Assembly: GCA_965214015.1 (NCBI GenBank)
Contig: CBDCAS010000019.1
Location: 62,001-126,000, forward strand
Direction: 5' to 3'
From: CBDCAS01 sp965214015
GTDB taxonomy: Bacteria > Pseudomonadota > Gammaproteobacteria > Coxiellales > Coxiellaceae
DNA: 64,000 nucleotides
Part shown: positions 43,729 through 52,951 of the stretch, piece by piece
How positions within the stretch are numbered: the first letter of the stretch is position 1
Layout: each line of letters starts with the position of its first letter
The notes under the pieces: model-generated
What the model was told of the DNA's origin: nothing
Databases searched by the model: none
The model's input: the letters and a program-made list of their open reading frames with translations, nothing else
Position numbers and translations under genes: made by a program

Positions 43729-44463
43729 ATGGCGACATCACACACACTTTTTATTTCTGATTTGCACCTATCACCTGATACTCCTGAAACAGCCACTTCA
43801 TTGATTCATTTTCTTAAGCACATTGCCTATGAGGCAGATGCGCTCTATATTTTAGGCGATTTTTTTGAGTGCTGGGTCGGTGATGACGATCGTAGCGACT
43901 TTAATGAACATATTAAAGCAGCGCTAGGTCACTATACTCGTAGCGGTATTAAAACCTACTTTATGCCAGGTAATCGTGATTTTCTCATCGGAGCTCGTTT
44001 TGCCAAAGAGACAGGGATCACTCTCTTAAAAGAACCGACTCTCATTACTCTCTATGGACAACGCATTCTATTGTTACATGGTGACAGTCTCTGTACTCTT
44101 GACCAAAAACATCAACGATCACGAAAGATCATGCACAATCGCTTCTATCAAAAAATGGTACTCTCTTTATTGCCACTCACATGGCGAGTGCATTACGGCC
44201 AACGCTTGCGCCGTGCCAGTATCGAACGTAAATCACAACTAGCCCATTCGATTATGGATGTTACACCAGAAGCGGTCACACGTGCTATGTCTGAAGCTAA
44301 TACCCAACTACTTATTCATGGCCATACCCACCGTCCTGCAATTCATTCACTTTCTATCAATGGCTCCGATGCCCAACGTATTGTGTTAGGAGACTGGCAC
44401 CATAGAGGCACCTATTTAAAAATCGATACCACAGGTCAACGCTTATTGCTTGAAACCCCTTGA
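43729..44463 (+). CDS. lpxH: UDP-2,3-diacylglucosamine diphosphatase LpxH
   Basis: Lipid A pathway hydrolase at the inner membrane surface, about 244 residues from the ATG at 43729. The calcineurin-like metal motifs are in order: FISDLHLSPD, ILGDFFECWVGDD, MPGNRDFLIG, LLHGDSL and LIHGHTHRPAIH. A longer in-frame start inside gltX is rejected. The last 28 nt overlap the convergent pdxJ gene, so the two messages are antisense at their ends. Confidence 0.95.
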   Translation: MATSHTLFISDLHLSPDTPETATSLIHFLKHIAYEADALYILGDFFECWVGDDDRSDFNEHIKAALGHYTRSGIKTYFMPGNRDFLIGARFAKETGITLLKEPTLITLYGQRILLLHGDSLCTLDQKHQRSRKIMHNRFYQKMVLSLLPLTWRVHYGQRLRRASIERKSQLAHSIMDVTPEAVTRAMSEANTQLLIHGHTHRPAIHSLSINGSDAQRIVLGDWHHRGTYLKIDTTGQRLLLETP

Positions 44464-45182
44464 TGTATCCGTGACTTCATCGCTTTAATGACTTGGGGTA
44501 AACCCTCAAAAATAGCTTGTGCTACTAAACTATGACCAATATTAAGTTCATTGATGTGAGGTATCGCTGCAATAGCAAGCACATTATCATAATGCAAACC
44601 ATGGCCTGCATTAACCACCAAATGCTGTTGATGCGCATAACCTGCTGCTGCTTGAATCCGCTGTAATTCATCCGCCCTCTTTTTAGTCGATTGTGCATTC
44701 GCATAATGGCCAGTATGAATTTCAATCACAGGGGCACCACAGCGCACTGCCGCATCAATTTGCGCCCTAATAGGATCAATAAACAACGATACCTGAATCC
44801 CTGCTGCTGCCAGGCGCTCACAGGCTTCTTTAATCTTTACTTCCTGTATAACGATATCAAGACCACCCTCGGTGGTTAATTCTTCACGTTTTTCCGGAAC
44901 TAAACACACCTGTTTAGGTTGGTATCGCTCAGCAATCGCCAACATCTCCCAAGTCACAGCCATCTCTAAATTAATTGGCACCGTGCTTTGCTCTGTCAAC
45001 AAAGCAAGATCTGTTTCTTGAATATGACGACGATCTTCCCGTAAATGTAAGGTAATGTTATCAGCACCTGCTTGAATTGCACACAAAGCTGCTTTGACCG
45101 GATCAGGATAGGCAGAACCTCGCACTTGGCGCAGTGTTGCTACATGATCAATATTAACACCTAAACGAACAGATGAGGCCAT
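44436..45182 (-). CDS. pdxJ: Pyridoxine 5'-phosphate synthase
   Basis: Last step of DXP-dependent vitamin B6 synthesis, condensing 1-deoxyxylulose 5-phosphate with 3-amino-2-oxopropyl phosphate. About 248 residues from the ATG at 45182, which has a GGGAGGG site upstream; an in-frame codon at 45203 is less likely. RLGVNIDHVATLRQ, GADNITLHLREDRRHI and VIEIHTGHYAN are diagnostic. It ends the lepA-rnc-era-recO-pdxJ cluster. Confidence 0.96.
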   Translation of the reverse strand: MASSVRLGVNIDHVATLRQVRGSAYPDPVKAALCAIQAGADNITLHLREDRRHIQETDLALLTEQSTVPINLEMAVTWEMLAIAERYQPKQVCLVPEKREELTTEGGLDIVIQEVKIKEACERLAAAGIQVSLFIDPIRAQIDAAVRCGAPVIEIHTGHYANAQSTKKRADELQRIQAAAGYAHQQHLVVNAGHGLHYDNVLAIAAIPHINELNIGHSLVAQAIFEGLPQVIKAMKSRIHQGVSSNKR

Positions 45183-45228
45183 TGACACCCTCCCCCACTT
45201 CACTCTACTTATTAATTAAGAGCTAATA

Positions 45229-45927
45229 TTATACCAATAGCTCACGACTTTTAATTGGTTTAGGACCTAAATAACGACTCAATACTAGACGAAGAAGACG
45301 TTTTGATTCTGATAATGCTACCTCATCAAAAAGTTCTTGCGACAATGACAACAGAGTATGACCTGAAAAAACCCAATGATTATCATGTTGTGGATCACAG
45401 CCTAAAAAACCACGCTCTGGAACAAACTGATAATAGCGATCAGGTTCAATGGGTTCACGCGACTGACTCTCATAGTGCAGTGGCAAACCATATCCTAAAC
45501 ATTGTAAGATATTTTTTTCAAAACAACGCAGTGCAGGGCGTGGATCTGTGTTCTGTTCCAATGCATTTAATGTAGACTGATATAGCGCATAAATATTGGG
45601 ATAAGGATCTTCACGTTGTAGCAAACGCTGCAAGAGCTCATTTAAATAAAAACCACAGATCAGCGCTTGTCCCTCTAGACGATAAATCGCGCCTTGCCGT
45701 TCAACAGCTCCCAAATTTTTTAATTCACGAGCCCCCGTCCATGAGGCCAGCAAAGGTGAAAATAACTGTAGCATTCCTTTGTAACGCGACTTTAAGCCTC
45801 GCGCACTACGCGCCATGATCGACAAGCGTCCATAGCGTCGGGTTAAACAATCTAAAATTAAACTGGTATTACTATAAGGACGAGAATGCAAAATAAATAA
45901 AGGCTCTAGGCTAACTCGCTGCACCAA
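45229..45927 (-). CDS. recO: DNA repair protein RecO
   Basis: Recombination mediator that loads RecA onto SSB-coated DNA, 232 residues. An N-terminal OB fold (LFILHSRPYSNTSLILDCLT) is followed by a helical domain with LNELLQRLLQREDPYPNIYALY and the FEKNILQCLGYGLPL block. Translation appears to begin at TTG directly after the era stop, with AGAGGA upstream; an adjacent GTG is an alternative. Zinc-binding cysteines are not obvious, as in other gammaproteobacterial RecO. Confidence 0.92.
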   Translation of the reverse strand: MVQRVSLEPLFILHSRPYSNTSLILDCLTRRYGRLSIMARSARGLKSRYKGMLQLFSPLLASWTGARELKNLGAVERQGAIYRLEGQALICGFYLNELLQRLLQREDPYPNIYALYQSTLNALEQNTDPRPALRCFEKNILQCLGYGLPLHYESQSREPIEPDRYYQFVPERGFLGCDPQHDNHWVFSGHTLLSLSQELFDEVALSESKRLLRLVLSRYLGPKPIKSRELLV

Positions 45928-46791
45928 CTAATAGTCCTCTTGTTGTGTCGGTATTCCCACTTTTACCCATGGCGTTAAAAATACCTTCTTTTCAAAGTAA
46001 TGCTCCATATCACAACGTGCTTGAGTAGCAATCCTTTTTAAACGATCGCCTTTTTGGCCAATCACAATCGCCTTCTGGGAAGGCTTGGCTACCCAAATAA
46101 TAGCAGCTACCTTAATAATCGAGGTCTCCTCTTCAAAAAGATCAATGCTTACCTGCACTGCATAAGGGAGTTCCTGACCTAATAAACGAAATAACTTCTC
46201 ACGCAGTATTTCAGAGGCCATAAAGCGATCACTACGATCAGTCCATTGATCAGGCGAAAAGCCGGGGGATCCTGCAGGCAAATAATCGATTAATTCCTGC
46301 TCTAACACCTCTACTTGCTTTCCCTGCTTTGCCGATATCGGCACTATCGTTTTAAAATGAAATTGCTTGGATACAGATTCCAGATAAGGCAACAATTTTT
46401 TACGATCTGTTAGGCGATCGATTTTATTGATTGCCAAGATCACAGGTAATGAGGTGGTTTTCAGTTGTGCTAAAATCCAATCTTCCTCAGCAGTCCAGTG
46501 GGTTAGATCGACAACGAATAAAATCACATCGACTTCTCGCAATACAGATTGCGCAACACGATTTAAATAACGATAGGCAGCGGTACGACGATGCAATCCT
46601 GGAGTATCCACATAAGCAATCTGAGTAGCCCCTTTGGTTTTAATACCTAAAATACGATGACGTGTGGTCTGTGGTTTGCGCGAGGTGATACTGACTTTCT
46701 TCGCCAACAAACGATTTAATAGAGTAGATTTACCGACATTCGGTCGACCGATAATAGCCACAAAACCAAATCGCTCATTAGTGTTTGTCAT
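45928..46791 (-). CDS. era: GTPase Era
   Basis: Ras-like GTPase that checks 16S rRNA maturation and 30S assembly, 287 residues. G1 is AIIGRPNVGKSTLLN, G3 is YVDTPGLH, G4 is AINKIDRL, and the C-terminal KH domain carries AIVIGQKGDRLKRIATQAR. The start overlaps rnc by 14 nt. Full length. Confidence 0.97.
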   Translation of the reverse strand: MTNTNERFGFVAIIGRPNVGKSTLLNRLLAKKVSITSRKPQTTRHRILGIKTKGATQIAYVDTPGLHRRTAAYRYLNRVAQSVLREVDVILFVVDLTHWTAEEDWILAQLKTTSLPVILAINKIDRLTDRKKLLPYLESVSKQFHFKTIVPISAKQGKQVEVLEQELIDYLPAGSPGFSPDQWTDRSDRFMASEILREKLFRLLGQELPYAVQVSIDLFEEETSIIKVAAIIWVAKPSQKAIVIGQKGDRLKRIATQARCDMEHYFEKKVFLTPWVKVGIPTQQEDY

Positions 46792-47464
46792 CTAATAACT
46801 CCAAATAAGCCTGCGCAGCGACTTGTTCTGCACGACGACGGCTGGTACTTGTACCTTCTGTTTTATACGGCAATCCTTCAACACGACACACAACATGAAA
46901 TGTTTGCGAATGCGCCTTACCTAAAGCAACCGCTTCATAAAGCGGCAGAGGTAACTGGTGTCTTTGCAGCCATTCCTGTAAAGACGACTTGGCATCTTTT
47001 TCTGATAAAACTTTAGAGAAAGTAAAAATATCATCACCATAAATAGCCACGACCATCTCACGACATCGATCCATGCCACCATCTAGATACACAGCACCCA
47101 CTAAAGCTTCAAATGCATTGGCTAAAATCGAACGACGCTTAGAACCACCACTTTTCTTCTCACCCATACCTAAAGTAAGATAAGAACCTAAGGAAAGTGC
47201 TCTTGCCATATCCGCTAAACGATCCCCACACACCAGCATCGCACGCATACGACTTAGCTCACCTTCACGCGCTGTCGAGTACTGTTGAAACAATACCTCA
47301 GCCACAATATGGCTTAACACGGCATCCCCTAAAAATTCCAATCGCTCGTTATTAAGCGCTCCTGGCAAACTACGATGGGTTAGAGCACATTTTAATAATT
47401 CTAGATCTTGAAAATCATATCCCAAGCGTTGTTGTAACTGATCTAAAGATTGAATCAATCTCAT
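46778..47464 (-). CDS. rnc: Ribonuclease III
   Basis: Double-strand-specific RNase for rRNA and mRNA processing, 228 residues. The catalytic signature is NERLEFLGDAVLSHIV (about 39-54), with a second acidic block ILANAFEALVGAVYLDGG. A dsRNA-binding domain occupies the last 70 residues (KSSLQEWLQRHQLPLPLYE...RAEQVAAQAYLELL). It is 33 nt downstream of lepA; the usual lepB gene does not lie between them. Confidence 0.97.
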   Translation of the reverse strand: MRLIQSLDQLQQRLGYDFQDLELLKCALTHRSLPGALNNERLEFLGDAVLSHIVAEVLFQQYSTAREGELSRMRAMLVCGDRLADMARALSLGSYLTLGMGEKKSGGSKRRSILANAFEALVGAVYLDGGMDRCREMVVAIYGDDIFTFSKVLSEKDAKSSLQEWLQRHQLPLPLYEAVALGKAHSQTFHVVCRVEGLPYKTEGTSTSRRRAEQVAAQAYLELLDDKH

Positions 47465-47497
47465 TCCTCACTTGCTACTTGTCAATTAATACTATTA

Positions 47498-49312
47498 TTA
47501 AACTGATTTTTTTGATACATCACCCACTTTCAATACTGCTAAAAAAGCTTCCTGTGGAATCGATACCCGACCCACTTGTTTCATCCGTTTTTTTCCTTTT
47601 TTCTGCTTTTCTAATAATTTTTTCTTACGGGTAATATCGCCCCCATAGCATTTGGCTGTGACATTTTTACGCAATGCTTTCACCGTGGTACGTGCAATAA
47701 TTTTACTACCAATGGCAGCCTGTATAGCCACATCAAACATTTGACGCGGAATTAAATCTCTTAAACGATCGGCTAAATCACGACCACGATGAAAGGCATG
47801 ATCACGATGCACAATAATAGCCAAGGCATCGACCTTTTCCATATTAATTAAAACATCCAATTTGACTAACGGGGCTGTTTCAAAGTAGTCAAACATATAA
47901 TCTAATGATGCAAAACCTCGACTGACTGACTTTAAACGATCAAAAAAATCTAATACTACCTCACTCATTGGGATAGCATAGCTCAACGACACTTGATTAC
48001 TGAGATAATGCAATTCTTTTTGCACACCACGCTTATCGACACATAAGGTAATCACAGATCCCAAATAATCAGCCGGTACTAAAATCGAGACAGTAGCGAT
48101 CGGCTCACGAATCTCAGCGATAGCGTTTGCATCAGGTAATGCACTGGGATTATCGATATAAATCGTCTCATTGGACTTTGTAATGACTTCATAGACTACT
48201 GTCGGTGCGGTAGTAATTAGATCTAAATCATACTCTCGCTCTAAACGTTCTTGCACGATCTCCATATGCAGCATGCCTAAAAAGCCACAACGAAACCCAA
48301 AGCCTAAGGCATGTGAATTTTCAGGCTCATAAAATAAAGCCGCATCATTGAGCTTAAGTTTAGCCAATGCCTCACGAAAGGCTTCAAAATCCTCTGAATT
48401 AACAGGGAATAGACCGGCAAATACTTGAGGTTTCACCTGTTGAAAACCAGGCAGTGGCTCTCTAGCGGGTACCTTAGCATGGGTTAGAGTATCACCTACT
48501 GGCGCACCAAAAATAGCTTTAATGCCAGCCACCACAAAACCGACCTCGCCGACGCCTAAAGTCGGTAATTGCGTGCGTTTAGGATTGAATATACCCACCG
48601 TATCGACTAAATAATCTTTGCCGGTAGACATGACACGAATTTTATCACCTTTTGCCAAGGAGCCTTGCATAATGCGCACTAACGACACTACACCCAAATA
48701 ACTATCAAACCAAGAATCAATAATGAGTGCTCGTAATGGCGCATTTAACGCGCCTTGTGGTGGTGGAATTTTAACGACTAGCTGCTCTAGTAATTCAGCC
48801 ACTCCAGCACCTGATTTTGCACTCACTGCTACAGCCTGCTGCGCTTCAATACCAATGACATCTTCAATTTCCTGCTTAACCCGATCAGGATCGGCTTGTG
48901 GCAGATCAATCTTATTTAAGACGGGCAAGACTTCAAGCGCTTGATCAATAGCGGTATAACAGGTCGCCACCGTCTGAGCCTCTACGCCTTGAGCTGCATC
49001 CACTACGAGCAATGCACCTTCGCACGCCGCTAAAGAGCGCGAGACCTCATAGGCAAAATCGACATGGCCTGGAGTATCAATAAAATTCAACTGATAGGTA
49101 TCGCCATTACAAGCTTTATAGTGCAGTGTGACACTTTGTGCTTTAATGGTAATACCACGTTCCCGCTCAATATCCATACTATCGAGGACTTGCGACTGCA
49201 TTTCACGCTCAGTCAGACCACCACAATACTGAATAAAACGATCGGCTAAGGTTGATTTACCATGATCAATATGAGCGATAATTGAAAAATTGCGAATACG
49301 ATTTAGATCCAC
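47498..49312 (-). CDS. lepA: Elongation factor 4 (LepA)
   Basis: Ribosome-associated translational GTPase, 604 residues. G1 AHIDHGKSTLADRF, G2-region ERERGITIKAQSV, G3 FIDTPGHVDFAYE and G4 VLNKIDLP are all present, and the C-terminal LepA-specific domain contains LRKNVTAKCYGGDITRKKK. A good promoter precedes it (49338-49366). The gene heads lepA-rnc-era-recO-pdxJ, without lepB. Confidence 0.97.
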   Translation of the reverse strand: MDLNRIRNFSIIAHIDHGKSTLADRFIQYCGGLTEREMQSQVLDSMDIERERGITIKAQSVTLHYKACNGDTYQLNFIDTPGHVDFAYEVSRSLAACEGALLVVDAAQGVEAQTVATCYTAIDQALEVLPVLNKIDLPQADPDRVKQEIEDVIGIEAQQAVAVSAKSGAGVAELLEQLVVKIPPPQGALNAPLRALIIDSWFDSYLGVVSLVRIMQGSLAKGDKIRVMSTGKDYLVDTVGIFNPKRTQLPTLGVGEVGFVVAGIKAIFGAPVGDTLTHAKVPAREPLPGFQQVKPQVFAGLFPVNSEDFEAFREALAKLKLNDAALFYEPENSHALGFGFRCGFLGMLHMEIVQERLEREYDLDLITTAPTVVYEVITKSNETIYIDNPSALPDANAIAEIREPIATVSILVPADYLGSVITLCVDKRGVQKELHYLSNQVSLSYAIPMSEVVLDFFDRLKSVSRGFASLDYMFDYFETAPLVKLDVLINMEKVDALAIIVHRDHAFHRGRDLADRLRDLIPRQMFDVAIQAAIGSKIIARTTVKALRKNVTAKCYGGDITRKKKLLEKQKKGKKRMKQVGRVSIPQEAFLAVLKVGDVSKKSV

Positions 49313-49337
49313 GCAAGCCTCACTCTAAAAAAGGCTT

Positions 49338-49366
49338 ATAATATCAGGCTGTCACCAAAGCACCAA
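49338..49366 (-). promoter_or_regulatory. lepA promoter
   Basis: Minus strand TTGGTG at 49366-49361, a 17-nt spacer and TATTAT at 49343-49338. The start would be near 49331, leaving a leader of about 18 nt. Confidence 0.6.
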
Positions 49367-49387
49367 ACCTATCTCAGCGCTCTGTAT

Positions 49388-51211
49388 TTAAGTAGAACCT
49401 ACAAGAACAGGGGCTTTATTTTGCGCTCCAGATTTTTGCTTCATCATGGAAAAATAATTTTTCTGTTTTCCCCATAATTTAGGGATTATAAATTCAGAAA
49501 TCTTTGTATCCTTTGAATCATGTGAATGGCTCCCCCAATAGACTAAAAAATTCTTTTCAGCGGATTCCTTCCATGTCTTCTGACTTAAGAGCTTATAGAG
49601 CACCAGATTTAAAGCCAATAAAGGAAACAACGCAATACATAGTAGTCGACCTAATATATTAGAGTGATGGTGACCTTCTTCTTCACTGATTGACAATTCC
49701 GACTTATGAGACTCTTGTGTATTTTCAGTCTCATGAACATAGTGAAAATCAGTGAGGCCTTCTGCAATCGCATTAGAAGCAGCAGCAACTGCATTGGGAA
49801 TGATAAAGGCATTGTCAACGGTCACTCCTTCACTAAGACAATGACCAAGGAATGCTAATACATTCCACACCGTGAAAATAAGATGTGTTACTGCTTGTAA
49901 TAGATAAGCGATACAAATCAACATCAATATCATCGGCTGTGCTATATATCTGAATGCCTGTTCAGCAATGACCAGTGTCATAATAAGCACAACAGGTACT
50001 GTATCTGTATATACCGGTAACTGTCCATGAGTGCATGATTCACAAGACATAAGTACTGCACGTATTAACGACTGCTCACCTGTGAGTGCTTCAAAAGGCT
50101 CTCTAAAAATTGCGATTAATTCTTTTTTAATCTTATCAACTGCCTTACTGAATTGCATATGTTGCAGTTGTTCAAGCGTTTCTGCTGAATTTTTAATATT
50201 AAATAGGACACCTGTTAGAATATAAGGTACCAAAAAAAGCCCCATCACTAGTTTGCTGACTAAACTAGCCATATGAATCAACAGCTGTTGACCAGCCAAC
50301 CCCATATGCCACCACGTTCCTGCTGTGGCTAAAGTTAAGCAGACTAAAAGACCCATAAATACCATAGTGGTAAGAATCATTGCAAAACGTTTTTTTGCAC
50401 CCCCATCGATAAATAATTTTTTTAAATTAGTCCACTGGGCACTAAAAAAATCGCTGTAAATGATCTGCATCAATGTACGATAGGTTACAAAAGCATAGGA
50501 CAGTGCGGCAATTGTAGCAATGAAGATGGCACCTCCCATTGCAAATGACGAAGTTAGACCTACAAATAATAAAGCCGATTGGGCTACTCCTAACATAGAG
50601 CAATAACATCCAACCATTGAAATGAATGTTGTGAACTGCGCTAAGTACATTAAAAGACGTTTTTTTCGGTAAATTTGATGAAACTTTTTTTCACTTTCAT
50701 TATTAAAAACCGCATTCAGTTGATTTTTAATATCTTCTAAAAACTGAGCTTTTTCTCCTCGTAGATAAAGAACAATGGTTTCTTCCACAACAAATTTATA
50801 TCTTTCTAATTCCCTTATTTTTTCCTTATGCTCCTTAGTTTTATGATGTAATGATTTTAGTGTTTTTAATTGAGTCAAAAGATTACGATAAAAAGAAAAA
50901 AAATCTTTATTTTGTTGTTTTTCGTTATTTTTATTACAGAGATCAACCAACATTTTTTCGACGATTTTATGTTCTAAACATTCTGCTGAGATAAGATCCC
51001 AAAACGCAGGTTTAATATTGCCAAGAAATACTTCTCCTTCTATTCCAGCTGCAAACACACCAGAGGCAGCTGCAAAAATCTCAGGGCGAGGAATCGGTGA
51101 GCCTCTGAGTAAAAGCAACATGCCTACCATACTAAAAGCAGCTTCAGTAATAGTGGCCCCTGCAGTAATTAAACCGATAAAAAAGTAATCGACATAATTC
51201 TTATTACTCAT
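49388..51211 (-). CDS. Multi-pass membrane protein under a Fur box; possible MavN/IroT-type metal-transport effector
   Basis: 607 residues with about eight membrane segments: one near 10-35, a pair at about 190-245, others near 275-300, 305-335, 400-425, 430-450 and 515-540. A cytosolic coiled region lies at 90-185. Acidic and His-rich patches flank the last helix (SISEEEGHHHSN and GSHSHDSKD). A strong Fur box overlaps the promoter, so iron limitation should induce it. In Legionella the Fur-regulated Dot/Icm effector MavN/IroT has similar size, topology and regulation and occurs across the order. I cannot align the sequences here, so homology is a hypothesis. It sits in an accessory island after lepA. 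Confidence 0.55.
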   Translation of the reverse strand: MSNKNYVDYFFIGLITAGATITEAAFSMVGMLLLLRGSPIPRPEIFAAASGVFAAGIEGEVFLGNIKPAFWDLISAECLEHKIVEKMLVDLCNKNNEKQQNKDFFSFYRNLLTQLKTLKSLHHKTKEHKEKIRELERYKFVVEETIVLYLRGEKAQFLEDIKNQLNAVFNNESEKKFHQIYRKKRLLMYLAQFTTFISMVGCYCSMLGVAQSALLFVGLTSSFAMGGAIFIATIAALSYAFVTYRTLMQIIYSDFFSAQWTNLKKLFIDGGAKKRFAMILTTMVFMGLLVCLTLATAGTWWHMGLAGQQLLIHMASLVSKLVMGLFLVPYILTGVLFNIKNSAETLEQLQHMQFSKAVDKIKKELIAIFREPFEALTGEQSLIRAVLMSCESCTHGQLPVYTDTVPVVLIMTLVIAEQAFRYIAQPMILMLICIAYLLQAVTHLIFTVWNVLAFLGHCLSEGVTVDNAFIIPNAVAAASNAIAEGLTDFHYVHETENTQESHKSELSISEEEGHHHSNILGRLLCIALFPLLALNLVLYKLLSQKTWKESAEKNFLVYWGSHSHDSKDTKISEFIIPKLWGKQKNYFSMMKQKSGAQNKAPVLVGST

Positions 51212-51500
51212 GCTGTGACCTTTTTCAGATATTTTATTTTATTACGAACTCTAATTTAAAACGATGCTGATACTATCATGCTTACAAATGCGAATGCAAA
51301 TCATTATCATTAAAACTGGAAATATTGAAATACAAGAACGAATAAAAACGAACGTCTATATTATTTTTTATACACGATTGACACTAGTTTCTCTAACACA
51401 TAACTTTTAAAAAGTTTGATTAAGTAAAAACCAGAAGAAAATTTCAACAATTCAGCCGCAAGCGACTAAGATTATTTCCTGATATGATTTTGCCTGCACG
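51212..51500. other. Intergenic region between the membrane protein gene and the cdtB remnant
   Basis: About 290 bases without a gene. It contains the Fur-controlled promoter near 51265-51310. The stretch 51320-51490 may be the eroded 3' part of cdtB, but no frame longer than a few codons survives and I cannot align it. Confidence 0.5.
51290..51308 (-). promoter_or_regulatory. Fur box upstream of the 607-residue membrane protein
   Basis: GCGAATGCAAATCATTATC (plus strand) matches 15 of 19 positions of the Fur consensus GATAATGATAATCATTATC, and the right half is perfect. On the minus strand it overlaps a possible -35 TTGCAT that is 18 nt from TAGTAT, the arrangement expected for Fur repression. 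It is about 80 nt upstream of the start codon. Confidence 0.72.
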
Positions 51501-51533
51501 AAAAACCCCCGCTAGAGCGACCTACCGAAGGGG
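51501..51533 (-). terminator. Probable terminator of the cdt remnant operon
   Basis: On the minus strand CCCC and GGGG close a structure with an inner CGCT-CT-AGCG hairpin, and five T residues follow (51505-51501). It lies within and just beyond the stop of the cdtB remnant. Confidence 0.45.
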
Positions 51534-51945
51534 ATGCGCTAAAAATATACAATTACTATCCCGGTTTTTGAATGGAAAAGTGTAGATCTCTAATACTCCT
51601 TTTTTCTTTAAAATTTTTGGAATAAGCACTAACTGAACTCCAGAGCAAGGATAGTGCCACTTGTAGTTAGTCAAATCAATCCACTTAGCTACAACTACTA
51701 CTAGCATTTTTACTCATGTATGAATCAATATTGGTAATCCTCCTGCATTTTGCAATGCTAACACGGATACCTGAAAAGGTCCTGTAATCATTTCCTTGAC
51801 ATCGACATCCCATGCATGAGACATAAAAGGGCTAGTATTTCCATAAGCTATATCCCAAGTTGCACACTTCTTTTCAAAAAAACCAGCATAGGCCATACTA
51901 TAACTAAAAAATAACGAGAATAAGTAGATACTGTAATTTTTTCAT
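51522..51945 (-). pseudogene. cdtB: Broken cytolethal distending toxin subunit B gene
   Basis: Decayed gene for the DNase I-like toxin subunit. The ATG at 51945 overlaps the upstream lectin gene stop as TGATG and begins a signal peptide (MKKLQYLLILVIF) that runs into a stop at a six-T run (plus strand 51906-51911). Removing one T restores SYSMAYA followed by the CdtB core CATWDI, a conserved W-N/D-V-x-V block and a VLALQNAGGLP segment. These match ATWNLQGSSA...QEAGSLP of known CdtB, with the metal-binding Glu of QEAG replaced by Asn. A TGA at 51714-51716 then interrupts the frame, and it ends at 51522, about half of the expected 270 residues. The catalytic His and Asp region is missing. Confidence 0.83.
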
Positions 51946-52499
51946 CAAAATTTAGCCTCTGCCAGTGGAGGAAGCATTACCCACAAATATTTAAGGGGAA
52001 TTTTCTTTCCATCACTGCGATTAGGACATCTTTCCATACGTACACTATCGTTATCACTACCATTAACTTGTGTTAAACAATAGTCAGTCATCGCATCACG
52101 GTTCTCTATCATAACAGCTAAAGTAGATGTCGGAATTAGAGTGAACTGCTGTTTGGAATCATCATAGTTACATGGCCGACTGATAGGTCTATAATCCACA
52201 CCATAACTAGCCATACAAATCCAAGGGCTATCAACATTTTTAAAAGCAACAGTTCCATTAGATAAGTAAATTAAGTACCAATTCGCTTTATTTTCCCATG
52301 TTTTGTTTAATCCATAAGCTGGTTTCATCGCTAAAAATGCATTACTTTGAGACCAGTATTTATAGATTAATACACTAGAATAGAGATTATACAATGAAAC
52401 TTTTTTTTCTTGGATTGAAGACATTGCTTCAGATACCTTGAAACTAAAAAAAATTGAAAATACCAAAACTAAAATCATCAAGCGATTGCTAATCAACAT
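51945..52499 (-). CDS. Cytolethal distending toxin lectin subunit (CdtA/CdtC family)
   Basis: 184 residues with a signal peptide (hydrophobic 7-22, cleavage near SEA). The mature part matches the R-type lectin subunits that bind host glycans or cholesterol. Cysteine pairs lie at C95/C110 and C141/C158, the block QQFTLIPTS is followed by CLTQVNGSDNDSVRMERCPN, and the protein ends with LWVMLPPLAEAKF, like the WxxxPP ending of CdtC/CdtA. It is full length and has AAGGA upstream. The position before cdtB is that of cdtA, while the size is closer to CdtC. Because the adjacent cdtB is broken, its present use is unclear. Confidence 0.8.
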   Translation of the reverse strand: MLISNRLMILVLVFSIFFSFKVSEAMSSIQEKKVSLYNLYSSVLIYKYWSQSNAFLAMKPAYGLNKTWENKANWYLIYLSNGTVAFKNVDSPWICMASYGVDYRPISRPCNYDDSKQQFTLIPTSTLAVMIENRDAMTDYCLTQVNGSDNDSVRMERCPNRSDGKKIPLKYLWVMLPPLAEAKF

Positions 52500-52951
52500 A
52501 TTGTAATTTCCTTACTCTTTAGCACTTTCCATGCGGTTACATATTTTCTATTGATGCACATAGCATACATTTTAATAAAGTATTATTAAACATTTTAAAG
52601 TAAAAGCCAACTAAAAAACATAAGATACAAAACTTTTTAAAATGAGCATATATGCAATTTTATAAAATTATTATGTGCTAATTTTTTATTCTTGAATTTT
52701 AGAATTTATGAAATAGGCATCATACTAGAGTAGCTTGCAATTAAATCTAAAAATCTTTCCATAATGATTGTTTTTTATGCTCTAAAATACTATCCGTACG
52801 TTATTAATACTAAATGAACCGAATGCTGTAATTTTCAAATAGAACCCTCACACAAGTTACAAACTGTTACAAAAATAGACAGATCTGACATCCTCTAGAA
52901 GAGTCTAACAGTCACAATAAACTCAGTTGATCAAAATAAAGTCAAAAGAAG
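52500..52951. other. Divergent intergenic region between the cdt remnant and the EEP gene
   Basis: 452 A+T-rich bases with no supported gene. Promoters for both divergent genes should lie here. A short palindrome CTCT-AGA-AGAG occurs near 52894. I found no Fur, PmrA or direct-repeat site that convinces. Confidence 0.5.

Noticed and set aside
51522..51707. Separate 61-residue gene downstream of the cdtB fragment
   Set aside because: It is in the same frame as the cdtB core and separated only by a TGA and two codons, so it is the continuation of the pseudogene.
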